A stretch of DNA of 64,000 nt from positions 245,249 through 309,248 of the forward strand of contig CAVWGE010000003.1 of assembly GCA_963754385.1 (NCBI GenBank). Reading direction: 5' to 3'. The translations under genes and the position numbers were made by a program. Source of the stretch: 9FT-COMBO-48-23 sp963754385. GTDB taxonomy: Bacteria > Chloroflexota > Dehalococcoidia > GIF9 > UBA5629. Within the stretch, counting starts at the first letter, position 1. Every line of letters starts with the position of its first letter. The notes below the pieces were generated by a model. The model made no database searches. It was not told the origin of the DNA and saw only the letters and a program-made list of their open reading frames with translations. This document shows, in pieces, positions 8,434 through 17,720 of this stretch.

Positions 8434-9138
8434 ATGCTGGAAATTTGCAACCTGAATACCTTTTATGGCAAGGTTCAAGCCTTGTGGGACATTTCTTTAA
8501 GAATCGATGAGGCAGAGATATTCGCCTTAATCGGTTCCAACGGAGCTGGTAAAACTACACTGCTTAATGCTATATCCGGTTTGGTCCGGCCCACTTCAGG
8601 GAGTGTGGAGTTCCTCGGCAAGCGGATAGACGGCTTAACCCCTAATATTATTGTTGAGCTAGGTCTTTCTCACATACCCGAAGGGGGAAAACTTTTCAGG
8701 GATATGACGGTGCATGAGAACTTAGAGATGGGTGCCTACTCTCATCACGCCTGGAAACAGAGGGAAGAAACGATTGAGCAGGTTTATGAACTCTTTCCCA
8801 TACTAAAAGAAAGGCGAGGACAATTAGCCAGAACATTAAGCGGTGGTGAGCAGCAAATGCTATCTATGGGTAGGGGGCTAATGTCACGACCGAAACTATG
8901 CGCCTTCGATGAACCATCATATGGGCTAGCACCGATTCTGGTAGAGAGTGTTTTCCACGTTATTAAGTCCCTGCGTGAGCGAGGAATTACCATCCTTCTG
9001 GTTGAGCAAAATGTTCGACTTACCCTGGAGACAGCTGACCGGGCATGCGTGCTAGAAAATGGACGCGTGGCCATGGAAGGGTGCTGTGATAAGCTTCTTA
9101 CAAGTGAACATATAAGGAAAGCCTATCTGGGACTGTAG
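8434..9138 (+). CDS. livF: ABC transporter ATP-binding protein LivF
   Basis: 234 residues, four bases after livG. Walker A GSNGAGKTTLL, clear signature LSGGEQQML, Walker B LCAFDEPSYGLAP (the usual LLLDEPS is changed to LCAFDEPS but keeps the catalytic Glu), H-loop VEQN. Last gene of the transporter operon; about 100 bases separate it from the convergent dehydrogenase, with no convincing terminator. Confidence 0.93.
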   Translation: MLEICNLNTFYGKVQALWDISLRIDEAEIFALIGSNGAGKTTLLNAISGLVRPTSGSVEFLGKRIDGLTPNIIVELGLSHIPEGGKLFRDMTVHENLEMGAYSHHAWKQREETIEQVYELFPILKERRGQLARTLSGGEQQMLSMGRGLMSRPKLCAFDEPSYGLAPILVESVFHVIKSLRERGITILLVEQNVRLTLETADRACVLENGRVAMEGCCDKLLTSEHIRKAYLGL

Positions 9139-9242
9139 TTTGACCGATGTGATATGCTACGGTAAAGCTATTGGTGAGGCTTATTTCTGCAGTCCCTCCT
9201 TTCTAACTTTTTACACACCAATTTACCCAACTGGAGCCAGCA

Positions 9243-10271
9243 TCAAGGAATTTGAAGCAATATTTTGACGTCACCTTCCTTATTGTTAATCAGCTTCTCA
9301 AAACCCATTTCTACAGCATCTTTAAGGAATGCTGTTGAGGTAATTAACCTACTGGGGTCAATTCTTTTATCCGTCATCAGAGCAATAGCTGTCTTTGCCT
9401 CGTCAACATAAATGGGGCTGCCCACTATAGTTTTCTGATTAAACATCACGGTTTGAAAGTAAATTAAGCTAGGTTTGTCAAAGACCCCCATAATCACAGT
9501 GGTTCCACCTCTTCGAGCTAAGTCCACGGATATCTGAGGGGTATCTGGACGGCCTACGCATTCAAAAGATACATCCACACCTAATCCATCGGTCTGATTC
9601 GCAATTGTCTTCGCCGGTTCATCGCTAGGGTTGATAACCGCCGTAGCTCTCATAGCCAAGGCCATTTCCCGTCCGGCTCTATGCTTAGCCACGACATAAA
9701 CTTCGGATGCTCCGGCAGCCCTAGCTGCTAATAGAGTACAAAGGCCAATAGTGCCTGCGCCAACAATAGCCACTCTATCCCCTGGGCGGACATTACCTTG
9801 GCGAACAGCGTGAATCGCAACTGCCAAAGGCTCTACCAAAGCCCCGACTTCATCGGACACCGAATCCGGAAGTTTGTAGAATGAATAACTCGGAGCAATG
9901 AAATATTCAGCCATACAACCATCCACAGTAATACCAGAAAAGCCCGAGTTCAAGCAAATGTTGTACATGGATTTTTTACAAAAAAAACATTCACCACAGA
10001 CCCAATTACCCACCCCTGTTACCCGCTCTCCGACTTTAAAGTCAGTTACCCCTTCACCCACCTCCACCACTATCCCAGCAAACTCATGCCCTAAAGTTAG
10101 CGGCGCTTTGTCGACAGCAATCATGCAGGGACCATCTTTATACTCCTTCAAATCTGTACCACAGATACCAGCCAAGTTAATTTTCGCCTTTACCTGCCCT
10201 GGCCCGGGAAACGGTTCAGGCATATCTTCATACCGAAGGTCTTTTCTACCATACCATCTTAAGGCTTTCAT
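9243..10271 (-). CDS. Zinc-dependent medium-chain alcohol/polyol dehydrogenase
   Basis: 342 residues. Catalytic zinc motifs: GICGTD near residue 37 and GHEFAG near 62. Structural zinc: four cysteines in CGECFFCKKSMYNIC around 90-106. Rossmann motif VAIVGAGTIG near 168-177 for NAD(P). Closest to the threonine dehydrogenase/butanediol dehydrogenase branch, whose exact substrate cannot be told from sequence. It starts three bases after the end of the upstream acyl-CoA synthetase, so the two are one operon. It could oxidise an alcohol to the aldehyde or ketone that feeds acid activation. Confidence 0.88.
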   Translation of the reverse strand: MKALRWYGRKDLRYEDMPEPFPGPGQVKAKINLAGICGTDLKEYKDGPCMIAVDKAPLTLGHEFAGIVVEVGEGVTDFKVGERVTGVGNWVCGECFFCKKSMYNICLNSGFSGITVDGCMAEYFIAPSYSFYKLPDSVSDEVGALVEPLAVAIHAVRQGNVRPGDRVAIVGAGTIGLCTLLAARAAGASEVYVVAKHRAGREMALAMRATAVINPSDEPAKTIANQTDGLGVDVSFECVGRPDTPQISVDLARRGGTTVIMGVFDKPSLIYFQTVMFNQKTIVGSPIYVDEAKTAIALMTDKRIDPSRLITSTAFLKDAVEMGFEKLINNKEGDVKILLQIP

Positions 10272-10274
10272 ATT

Positions 10275-11870
10275 TCACCTTCCAGCCCAATATTTGCTCT
10301 TCATCTCCCTTTTGAGTATCTTACCCGTCGCCCCCTTGGGTATCTCCAGCATAATCTCTATTGACTTAGGCGCCTTATATCTGGCTATATTCTTCTTACA
10401 GAACTCTATCAGCTCCTCTGGTGTCGCCGCTGCACCTTTCTTGAGAGAGACTGCAGCATGAACTGATTCTACCCATTTGGGGTCTGGAATACCAAACACA
10501 GCACACTCCAATACAGCCGAGTGCTGATAAAGCACTTCCTCCACCTCCCGAGGATAGATATGCTCACCTCCAGAAATAATCATGTCTTGTTTTCTATCTA
10601 CAATATAGATGTAGCCATCATCATCATAACGCCCCATATCACCGGTATGTAACCATCCATCTACTATTGTCTTCTTGGTTTCCTGCGGCTTTTTCCAATA
10701 TTCATTCATGATGTGCCGGCTCATTACGACTATCTCGCCAATGTCACCAACCAAGACATCAGCTCCGTTCTCATCGACAATCCGTACATGTACCCCAAGC
10801 GCCGGACGGCCGCAAGACAAAAGTCGCTGCTGCTCCCGCGGCGACTTATCAAGGACATCATGTTCCTTTTCCTTGAGATTAGTTATCTCAGGTCCGGATT
10901 CAGCTTGACCATATGCCTGGTAAAAGACCATGCCGAACTTCTCTATACCTCTGACTAATAACGCTTTGGGCATCGGAGAGGCAGCATAATATATCCGCTT
11001 TATACTACCGGTATCATATTTCTTGAAATCGGGGAGGTCTAGCATGGCACTCAAATGGGTAGGAACTAGGCCAACATTGGTAATGTTCTCTTTCTCGATG
11101 GCGACTAAAAGGCCCTTCGGGTCAAAAACTTTCATGTTTACAGTGGTAGCGCCCTGGTGAAAAAAATAAGAATTCAATGCTATACCACCGCTATGAAATA
11201 GTGGCATCATTGCTATACATTTATCATCAGGCCCAATCGGAGCCTCTCTAGCCAGGCACATCATTTCCTCTCGAAAACGCCCATGATTATACAAGGCACC
11301 ACGGGGGCGGCCGGTAGTGCCGCTTGTATACCATATAAAGAGCAGGTCTTCATCATCTACCTCTGTATCCGGCTCACTGGTTGGATACGAGGCAAGCAAA
11401 TCGGCATGGCGCTTCATGCCCGGCAAGGAACTTCCAAAGCTAATGAAGTGCTTAACCTTAGGTATGCGAGGTTTCAATGTATTTATTGTGTCGGCGAACT
11501 CCGGACCTACAAAGAGGGTATTGGCCTCAGAGTCGTTTATAAGGTATTCGAAATCGTTCAGTGATAACCTTGCATTAAAGGGGGCGACAATGAACCCTCC
11601 CTTTTCAGCAGCTCCAAAAACATCCATGTTCTCCAGACAATTCCAGGACAGTACACCGAGTACATCTCCTTTCTTCATTCCCATATCATGCAGGGCGTGT
11701 ACCAGGCTGTTAACTCTCGCATTATACTGTTCAAACGTGACCCGCTGGTCACCAAAAATGAATGCCTCTCGAGAGGGATAAAACCACGCATTTCTATATA
11801 TTATATCTCCGAATAAACCCACTCTATGCGAGCAAGAGTCCTTCAATATTTGCCTCGATTGTGTTTTCAT
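10275..11870 (-). CDS. AMP-forming acyl-CoA synthetase (copy 1)
   Basis: 531 residues, ANL superfamily. P-loop-like motif YTSGTTGRPRGA near residue 185, YGQAESGPE near 325, GWLHTGDMGRYDDDGY and DRKQDMIISGGEHIYP near 415-440, and the C-terminal catalytic lysine in ATGKILKREMK. It activates a carboxylic acid with ATP and CoA through an acyl-adenylate. Chain length is not predictable. A paralogue with the same N-terminal pattern (FGDIIYRNAWFYP / FADIIYRNSLLYP) lies at 24976. A minus-strand promoter lies just upstream. Confidence 0.92.
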   Translation of the reverse strand: MKTQSRQILKDSCSHRVGLFGDIIYRNAWFYPSREAFIFGDQRVTFEQYNARVNSLVHALHDMGMKKGDVLGVLSWNCLENMDVFGAAEKGGFIVAPFNARLSLNDFEYLINDSEANTLFVGPEFADTINTLKPRIPKVKHFISFGSSLPGMKRHADLLASYPTSEPDTEVDDEDLLFIWYTSGTTGRPRGALYNHGRFREEMMCLAREAPIGPDDKCIAMMPLFHSGGIALNSYFFHQGATTVNMKVFDPKGLLVAIEKENITNVGLVPTHLSAMLDLPDFKKYDTGSIKRIYYAASPMPKALLVRGIEKFGMVFYQAYGQAESGPEITNLKEKEHDVLDKSPREQQRLLSCGRPALGVHVRIVDENGADVLVGDIGEIVVMSRHIMNEYWKKPQETKKTIVDGWLHTGDMGRYDDDGYIYIVDRKQDMIISGGEHIYPREVEEVLYQHSAVLECAVFGIPDPKWVESVHAAVSLKKGAAATPEELIEFCKKNIARYKAPKSIEIMLEIPKGATGKILKREMKSKYWAGR

Positions 11871-11940
11871 TCTTTGCTCTCCCTATTCTATGTTGTTTTG
11901 CTTTTATGTCGGCAACATCAGTGCGACTCAGCGACAAAAA

Positions 11941-11970
11941 AGTCTAGCCTGTCTTAACCGTCCCTGTCAA
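11941..11970 (-). promoter_or_regulatory. Promoter of the acyl-CoA synthetase-dehydrogenase operon
   Basis: On the minus strand: TTGACA (11970-11965), 18-base spacer, TAGACT (11946-11941). The start codon is 70 bases further on. Confidence 0.5.
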
Positions 11971-12021
11971 ATAGTTCAGACCTTCACCCTGAGCCTTACC
12001 AGTGTCTCACGGAATAAAAAC

Positions 12022-12030
12022 TGCTATAAT
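12022..12030 (+). promoter_or_regulatory. Extended -10 promoter of the winged-helix regulator
   Basis: TGCTATAAT at 12022-12030: perfect TATAAT with the extended-10 TG. No good -35 is visible. The ATG is 45 bases downstream. Confidence 0.5.
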
Positions 12031-12074
12031 TGTAGAGAAAGCGTACTTGATTACTGAACAATTATGCTGAAGTC

Positions 12075-12872
12075 ATGGTAGAGATACTACAAAACAAGAA
12101 TTCCGCCACTAGATTCCAGATACTGGTTGAAATTGCCGCTTCCGGTCCTAATATTCAGCAAAAGGACATCGCGACTAAGTTGGGTGTCACGCCACAAGCG
12201 ATATCTGACTACGTCCGCCAATTAATGAAGGAGGACCTGGTCGTCTCAACCGGTCGCTCTCAATATAGAGTTAGCACCAAAGGAGTCAACTGGATGCTCA
12301 AGGTGCTCAGGGAGCTCCGGAGCTATGCTTCTATGGTGGAACGGGCGGTCACCAATATTACCGTCTGCGCGGCCATAGCTGAGTGTGATTTAAATCAAGG
12401 GCAGGCTGTAGGACTCAAGATGAAAAGTGGTTTGCTGTTTGCTACCAGCCAGACAAACGGTGGTGCTAGAGGTATTGCTGTATCAAACGTAAGTCAGGGT
12501 GAGGATGTAGATATCTCTAACATCGAAGGATTGGTAGAGCTAACGAGAGGTCGGATAACCATCTTACAGGTGCCCAGTATTCGAAAGGGTGGGTCAAGAC
12601 AAGTTGACCTGGAACTGCTGCGAGCCCGGATTGCCAACAATCAACAGGTGGGAGCTATCGGCATCGAGGCTTTGGTCTCGCTAAGACGGGTAGATATTGA
12701 GCCTCGCTATCTTTACGGCGTTACAGAAGCAGCAATCGAGGCGGCCCAATGCGGCTTATCTTTTATCATAGTTTGCACCGATGACGCTATCCCGGGACTT
12801 ATTAAGAGGCTGCAAGAAGAAGGTCTTAATTGCGAAATTGTAGACCTGCACCTAAAGAATAGCACAGCATAA
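12075..12872 (+). CDS. Winged-helix transcriptional regulator with C-terminal sensor-like domain
   Basis: 265 residues. Residues about 10-75 form a MarR/ArsR-like winged helix: ILVEIAASGPNIQQKDIATK, then recognition helix TPQAISDYVRQL and a wing. The remaining ~190 residues are an alpha/beta domain without a motif I recognise; similar two-domain regulators occur in methanogenic archaea. It sits directly before the cobalamin/cobalt operon in the same direction, and no cobalamin riboswitch is visible, so it is a candidate corrinoid or cobalt regulator. That role is inference. Starts at ATG 12075. Confidence 0.7.
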   Translation: MVEILQNKNSATRFQILVEIAASGPNIQQKDIATKLGVTPQAISDYVRQLMKEDLVVSTGRSQYRVSTKGVNWMLKVLRELRSYASMVERAVTNITVCAAIAECDLNQGQAVGLKMKSGLLFATSQTNGGARGIAVSNVSQGEDVDISNIEGLVELTRGRITILQVPSIRKGGSRQVDLELLRARIANNQQVGAIGIEALVSLRRVDIEPRYLYGVTEAAIEAAQCGLSFIIVCTDDAIPGLIKRLQEEGLNCEIVDLHLKNSTA

Positions 12873-12929
12873 CCCTCACTTTCTCACCTCTATCTCCAAA
12901 AATATTTTCAGAAACAAGCCCTAAGACTA

Positions 12930-12958
12930 TTGACTTCCAATATACTCAATGGTACTCT
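12930..12958 (+). promoter_or_regulatory. Candidate promoter of the cobalamin operon
   Basis: TTGACT at 12930-12935, 17-base spacer, TACTCT at 12953-12958. About 35 bases separate it from the ATG at 12999. An in-frame TTG coincides with the -35 box and is therefore not used as start. Confidence 0.45.
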
Positions 12959-12998
12959 ATCAAGCAGACTTGTTTTTAATCAGACCAAGTTGTGTGAT

Positions 12999-14069
12999 AT
13001 GTCACGAACAGGGATAATCATCATATGCCACGGCAGTCGCGGCGAGCGAGGCGATGTAGAAGTATCCAAGGCATTGAGAGGGATTACCGAAGGAGTAAAA
13101 TCCCTCTTGCCCCCGGGAGTAGAAGTTATCGGGGCGGCACTCCAATTTAATCACCCCACGCTGGAAGAAGCTGTGGAGTCCTTGGCAACGCGGGATGTGG
13201 ACCAGATAGTAATAATGCCCTACTTCCTTTTCTCCGGACGACACATCACCGAGCACATCCCCCAGCTTGTCGAGAAGCTCAAGAGCATATATCCGAAAAA
13301 GCAATTTATTATGTCAAACCCGCTAGGCTCGGAGGAGCATTTTATCGGTAGCGTGGCAAAACGTATAGAAGAAGCTGTTCCAACACTGTGGGCAAATTCC
13401 CGCATCTCGCCGACCTCCCCTGAGGCCATTGAGCAGCAGAGTATGGAGATTGTGGAAAAATTTCTACCACCTTCGCCAAACATGTCCGCAGAGGAGCGCT
13501 CAGTGACAAAGCGTGTTGTACATGCCAGCGGAGACCCCCAAGTTGCCTCCTTGATAAAGTTCAGCCCATCAGCAATCTCCAGTGGCCTCAGTGCCATAGC
13601 TAAAGGCAGCCCTATTTTTACTGATGTTCGGATGGTGGCTGCCGGCATCAATGACCGTCTGGCTAAAACGTGCGGATGTTCTATCTCTTGCGCCATGGAT
13701 GAAACAAAAGGGCTAAAACAGGCAAAAGAACGAAATACCACCCAGGCGGCGGCGGCGATGCGCCATTTGGGAACGAGGCTTAACGGTGCCATAGTAGCCA
13801 TCGGCAATGCGCCCACAGCTCTCCTGGCATTGCTTGACCTCGTCGACCACAAGGAAATTAAACCGGCCCTCGTGGTGGGAATGCCGGTTGGTTTTGTGCA
13901 GGCAAAAGAGTCGAAAGATGAGCTAACGAAACGGAATGTGCCATATATCACTGTAGTGGGAACTCGTGGTGGAAGTGCCATGGCAGTGGCTGTGATTAAT
14001 GCTCTACTAAAGATTGCCGAAGAAAGAAACAAGCATGATATTAACATAAAAAAGAAGGAGGTATACTGA
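12999..14069 (+). CDS. cbiXC: CbiX-CbiC fusion: cobaltochelatase / cobalt-precorrin-8 methylmutase
   Basis: 356 residues from ATG 12999. Residues 1-125 are a short CbiX (CbiXS): CHGSRGERGD with metal-ligand His11, and FLFSGRHITEHIP with His82, for cobalt insertion into sirohydrochlorin. Residues ~145-350 are CbiC/CobH: VVHASGDPQVASLI with the His175 expected to move the methyl group from C11 to C12, and the late motif VGMPVGFVQAKESK. The fusion joins the first and a late step of the anaerobic corrin pathway. First structural gene of the operon; cbiM begins one base after its stop. Confidence 0.9.
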   Translation: MSRTGIIIICHGSRGERGDVEVSKALRGITEGVKSLLPPGVEVIGAALQFNHPTLEEAVESLATRDVDQIVIMPYFLFSGRHITEHIPQLVEKLKSIYPKKQFIMSNPLGSEEHFIGSVAKRIEEAVPTLWANSRISPTSPEAIEQQSMEIVEKFLPPSPNMSAEERSVTKRVVHASGDPQVASLIKFSPSAISSGLSAIAKGSPIFTDVRMVAAGINDRLAKTCGCSISCAMDETKGLKQAKERNTTQAAAAMRHLGTRLNGAIVAIGNAPTALLALLDLVDHKEIKPALVVGMPVGFVQAKESKDELTKRNVPYITVVGTRGGSAMAVAVINALLKIAEERNKHDINIKKKEVY

Positions 14070-14070
14070 A

Positions 14071-14865
14071 ATGCTAAGCAAAAGTGCCCGCTGGTTGAGG
14101 ACTCATATCGCCTTAGTGGTGGTATTTGTTCTTGGGCTACTATTTCTGTGCCCAACCCCGGCATACGCTATGCACATCGCCGAGGGAATCCTACCCGCCA
14201 ACTGGGCAGCGCTGTGGTATGTAGTCGCTTTCGCCTTTGTCATACCCGGCATTTACTTTATCACACGAAAAACTAAAGAGATAAAGGGGTTAATGCCTCT
14301 TCTCGGTCTGGCCGGTGCCGCTATCTTTCTTATCTCGGTTTTCCCGATACCGGTGCCAGTTGCAGGAAGCTGCTCCCACCCCTGCGGCACACCCATGGCG
14401 GCAATTCTAGTGGGGCCGTTTATAAGTACCGTCCTGGGCGCAATTGCCTTACTTATCCAGGCACTATTTCTGGCACACGGCGGCTTCAGCACCTGGGGGG
14501 CAAACATTGTTTCCATGGCACTTGTCGGCTCTTTCGTCGGCTTTGGTGCCTTTGTCCTGTTCCGCAGATTTCATGCTCCAATATTTGTGGCTGCTTTCGC
14601 CGCCGGAATCTTTGGTGACTGGGCAACCTATGCCACAACCGCCTTTGAGCTGTCATCGGCTTTGCACGGTACTGGCTCATTATGGAGCATGTTCGGAGCC
14701 ATTTGCCTAGCTTTTGCTCCTACTCAGTTGCCACTCGGCATTTTGGAAGGGTTTCTCACCGGCGGAGTAGTAACACTTGTCTATCACCGTCGCCCCGAGT
14801 TGCTGTCTCGGATAATTCCAGGTGCTTTTGGAGCCACGCCCAGTACAGCAAAGGGAGGTAGCTAA
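14071..14865 (+). CDS. cbiM: Cobalt ECF transporter substrate-specific component CbiM
   Basis: 264 residues. A cleavable signal ends at AYA just before MHIAEG; the exposed Met-His N-terminus is the metal-binding site in CbiM/NikM. Several membrane segments follow, including the conserved SCSHPCGTPMAAIL region near residue 108. Together with CbiN, CbiQ and CbiO it imports Co2+ for the chelatase encoded upstream. Last base shared with cbiN. Confidence 0.93.
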   Translation: MLSKSARWLRTHIALVVVFVLGLLFLCPTPAYAMHIAEGILPANWAALWYVVAFAFVIPGIYFITRKTKEIKGLMPLLGLAGAAIFLISVFPIPVPVAGSCSHPCGTPMAAILVGPFISTVLGAIALLIQALFLAHGGFSTWGANIVSMALVGSFVGFGAFVLFRRFHAPIFVAAFAAGIFGDWATYATTAFELSSALHGTGSLWSMFGAICLAFAPTQLPLGILEGFLTGGVVTLVYHRRPELLSRIIPGAFGATPSTAKGGS

Positions 14866-15161
14866 TGAAAAATCTAGGCAAAATAATAACAATTAGCATT
14901 TTGACTATCATTGTGTGTTTGGCAATCGTTGGTTGGATAGTTCTCTCTAAACAGGCACCGGAAGGAAAGGAGGGGCCGTGGGGTGGCGTCGATGTGAACG
15001 TAATAGAGAAGTATGCCGCTGATGCCGGCAGAAAAGCCAGGGAGCCCTTTATCAATACCGACAAAGGAGACATGCTGCTCTTCGTTTTCGCCTTGGGTGG
15101 AGCCGTAGGTGGATTTGCCGCCGGCTATTACTGGAGAAGGCTGGTGATGGAAAGAAAATAA
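14865..15161 (+). CDS. cbiN: Cobalt transport protein CbiN
   Basis: 98 residues with two membrane segments, near 5-27 and 70-88, joined by an extracytoplasmic loop containing GPWGGVDVNVIEKYA, the CbiN hallmark. It is an accessory subunit that stimulates CbiM. TAATG overlap with cbiM. Confidence 0.92.
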   Translation: MKNLGKIITISILTIIVCLAIVGWIVLSKQAPEGKEGPWGGVDVNVIEKYAADAGRKAREPFINTDKGDMLLFVFALGGAVGGFAAGYYWRRLVMERK

Positions 15162-15187
15162 AAGGAGAAAGGCACCCAGACGAGTTA

Positions 15188-15970
15188 ATGTTCGATAGAG
15201 ACGACGTTTTTTCTGACGTCTATGCTCGCAAAGAGAACCTGGTAACCGGGATAGAGGCACGGACTAAGATAGTCTTTACCGTTATCGCCCTGGTGATTAA
15301 CCTTTTGTCGCCAACCATCTATACGCCAATAGCCATTGCCATATTTTGCTTAGTCACTTTAGTGATTATCAGAATACCTCCGAAGCTATTGATGCTAAGG
15401 CTAACCATGCCTCTGGCAATGGCTGCTCTGGTGCTGATTTTACAGATATTCTTCTATGGCACTACCCCATTGTTTACTATTCCCTTTTGGGGATTCCACC
15501 TGGTAGGTTATGAAGAGGGTTTAGCGCACGGCTTTTTAATCATGTGTCGCGTGATAGGTGGTGTATCATTAATTCTCTTCTTAAGCATGTCCACACCTGC
15601 CCATAAACTTCTTCTGGCAGCTCGCTGGTTCAGGGTGCCTAAAGTCTTTATTGAGCTGACGCTGCTTATTTACCGCTACATCTTCGTCCTTATCGAAGAA
15701 GCAATATCTATAAAAGATGCCCAAAGGGTACGGCTGGGCTACCGCAACTGGCAGCAAAGCATGAAGTCTGTCGGTGTACTGGGCGGGAGTCTTATCCTGC
15801 GCGCCTATGACCGGGCAGAGAGAGTCTTCGAGGCGATGACAGCGCGGGGTTACACCGGCACTATGACAATCAATTACACGGAACATTTTAACAGGAAGGA
15901 TTTCATGGCTGCCATTTGCCTGAGCACTGCTCTGATAATTTTCTATCTTGTAGGACAGTTGAGAGTATGA
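15188..15970 (+). CDS. cbiQ: Cobalt ECF transporter T component CbiQ
   Basis: 260 residues. N-terminal GIEARTKIVFTVIALVINLL (the DPRTK-like region of T components), several membrane helices, and the coupling helices with ARG-type motifs: DAQRVRLGY near 178 and RVFEAMTARGYTG near 220. It couples CbiM to CbiO. AAAGGAGAAAGG lies upstream. ATGA overlap with cbiO. Confidence 0.92.
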   Translation: MFDRDDVFSDVYARKENLVTGIEARTKIVFTVIALVINLLSPTIYTPIAIAIFCLVTLVIIRIPPKLLMLRLTMPLAMAALVLILQIFFYGTTPLFTIPFWGFHLVGYEEGLAHGFLIMCRVIGGVSLILFLSMSTPAHKLLLAARWFRVPKVFIELTLLIYRYIFVLIEEAISIKDAQRVRLGYRNWQQSMKSVGVLGGSLILRAYDRAERVFEAMTARGYTGTMTINYTEHFNRKDFMAAICLSTALIIFYLVGQLRV

Positions 15971-16803
15971 TAAAAACCGAAGCTTTGTCCTTTAGTTATG
16001 ACGGTCATACGCAAGCTCTATGTGAAATCAATCTAGAGCTGAAAGATAGCGAATTTTTAGCTCTGTTGGGTGCTAACGGCTGCGGGAAGACCACGCTGTT
16101 AAAGCACCTCAACGGCTTGCTAAAACCGTCCTCGGGCAAGGTCTTCCTGGATGACAAAGAGCTCCGTTCTTTTAAAGAGGAGGAGATTTTCAGGCAGGTG
16201 GGAATGGTTTTTCAAGACCCTAACGACCAGCTTTTTGGTGCTACCGTAGAGCAGGATGTCGCCTTTGGTGCTGTGAACTTGGGACTAAAGCCAGATGAGG
16301 TGGCACAAAGGACTGCCGAGGCTTTAAAATTGGTGGGTGCCTCCGAACTTCCCGATAGAGCCATACACACCCTGAGTTTCGGGCAAAAAAGGCGGGTGGC
16401 TATTGCTGGCGTCTTAGCCATGGAGCCAAAAACCATTCTGTTGGATGAACCGACAAGCGGCCTGGACCCCCGGGGTGTCAGTTCGATTATGCGCTTGCTC
16501 AGGAAACTGAACAGGGAGCGGGGAACTGCTATGATAATAGCCACTCACGATGTTGAGCTGGTGCCCTTATTCTGTGACCGGGTTGCCATTATGAGCAAGG
16601 GCAGACTAATCGGGGAAAAAACACCCCAGGAGGTCTTCGCCGATATCGATATGATTAGAAACGCGGAGCTAAGGCTGCCCCGAATAGCCCATCTCATCGA
16701 GATCTTAAAAAAGGAAGACAGGCTGGATTTTTCTGAGATTCCGCTGACCATCGGCGAGGCAAGACGGGAATTGCTGCAATTGGTGAAGAGGAAGTCGGGC
16801 TGA
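15967..16803 (+). CDS. cbiO: Cobalt ECF transporter ATPase CbiO
   Basis: 278 residues from ATG 15967, chosen over an upstream in-frame ATG because it overlaps the cbiQ stop (ATGA) and gives the normal MIKTEALSFSYDG start. Walker A GANGCGKTTLL, Q-loop VFQDPNDQLFG, signature LSFGQKRRVAIAG, Walker B TILLDEPTSGLD, H-loop ATHD. The GCGKT Walker A and DPNDQLF are typical of metal ECF ATPases. Confidence 0.93.
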   Translation: MIKTEALSFSYDGHTQALCEINLELKDSEFLALLGANGCGKTTLLKHLNGLLKPSSGKVFLDDKELRSFKEEEIFRQVGMVFQDPNDQLFGATVEQDVAFGAVNLGLKPDEVAQRTAEALKLVGASELPDRAIHTLSFGQKRRVAIAGVLAMEPKTILLDEPTSGLDPRGVSSIMRLLRKLNRERGTAMIIATHDVELVPLFCDRVAIMSKGRLIGEKTPQEVFADIDMIRNAELRLPRIAHLIEILKKEDRLDFSEIPLTIGEARRELLQLVKRKSG

Positions 16804-16878
16804 AGTCTTACCTTACCCGAAGAAGACTCCGTTCAATTTCATAACAATATCTTTCGTATTGAGAGGTGAAGAGCTACC

Positions 16879-17673
16879 ATGTCGGCAAGTGAAGAGCTGT
16901 GGATACTTATGGGCTTAGCTCTTACTGTAGCGGTACTGCATAGCCTGAGCCCGGACCACTGGTTGCCATTTGTGATGCTGGGGCGCTCCAGGAATTGGAA
17001 ATTTCAGCGTACGCTGGGCTTCGCAGGGCTGGCAGGCACCGCTCACGTGGGCACATCCATTATTATCGGCTTTATCGGTGTTGCCCTGGGAGCAATCCTC
17101 GCTGCGAGATTCGCCACTATCATCGAATATATCACCGGAGCACTGTTCATACTCTTTGGTTTCAGCCTTGCCTATCTGTCCTGGAAAAGAGGAGAGCATC
17201 ACCACCATGGGATTCCATTCATCGCCCACCTCTTCGGCGAATCTGTAGAGGAAGCAGATAAATGGATGCATACCCACAGAACTGAAAATGGACATGCATT
17301 CCAGCACAGTCACGAATATGAACGGGAAGCCGAACATACTCATGAACATAGTCACGACCATGAGCACAACCAATTCGATGCTAAGATGAATAACACCAGA
17401 GTTGGCTATGGGTTAGTGGCCATCATCGGGCTTACCCCGTGTGTAGCCCTTCTGCCCATTGTTTTTGCCGCTATCGCTTTTGGCACTTCCAGTGTGGTTG
17501 CCGTAATGGCTATCTTTCTTGCCGCTACTGTCGCTACGATAATGCTTGTCACCGCTCTAGCCCTCAAGGGTTTACAGTTAGTGAGATTGGAATTCTTTGA
17601 AAGATATGGGGAGGTAATCACCGGACTGGTAATTGCTCTAATGGGTATACTCGTTGTTAGCCTGGGTCTGTAG
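16879..17673 (+). CDS. NicO/RcnA-like metal transporter with histidine-rich loop
   Basis: 264 residues. About six membrane helices, with conserved HSLSPDHWLPF near residue 21 and GLTPCVALLPIVFAA near 185. Between helices 3 and 4, residues ~110-160 form a hydrophilic loop with roughly fifteen histidines (EHHHHGIP...HSHEYERE...HTHEHSHDHEH). The NicO/RcnA/HupE-like superfamily moves Ni2+ or Co2+, in or out. Location in the cobalamin operon suggests cobalt handling, but the [NiFe] hydrogenases elsewhere in the window mean nickel is possible too. AGAGGTGAAG upstream of the ATG. Confidence 0.75.
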   Translation: MSASEELWILMGLALTVAVLHSLSPDHWLPFVMLGRSRNWKFQRTLGFAGLAGTAHVGTSIIIGFIGVALGAILAARFATIIEYITGALFILFGFSLAYLSWKRGEHHHHGIPFIAHLFGESVEEADKWMHTHRTENGHAFQHSHEYEREAEHTHEHSHDHEHNQFDAKMNNTRVGYGLVAIIGLTPCVALLPIVFAAIAFGTSSVVAVMAIFLAATVATIMLVTALALKGLQLVRLEFFERYGEVITGLVIALMGILVVSLGL

Positions 17674-17720
17674 CTTCTGTCTCGAAGCTCCACCGCCTCC
17701 TCTGATAAGGTATAATAGGT

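Noticed and set aside
12930..12998. TTG start extending CbiXC by 23 residues
   Set aside because: The TTG is part of a -35 box and homology begins at ATG 12999.
11870..13000. Cobalamin riboswitch before the cobalamin operon
   Set aside because: The conserved B12-box and core motifs were looked for by eye and not found.
13220..14164. 314-codon open frame on the minus strand opposite cbiXC
   Set aside because: Shadow of a well-recognised gene; no ribosome site or motifs.
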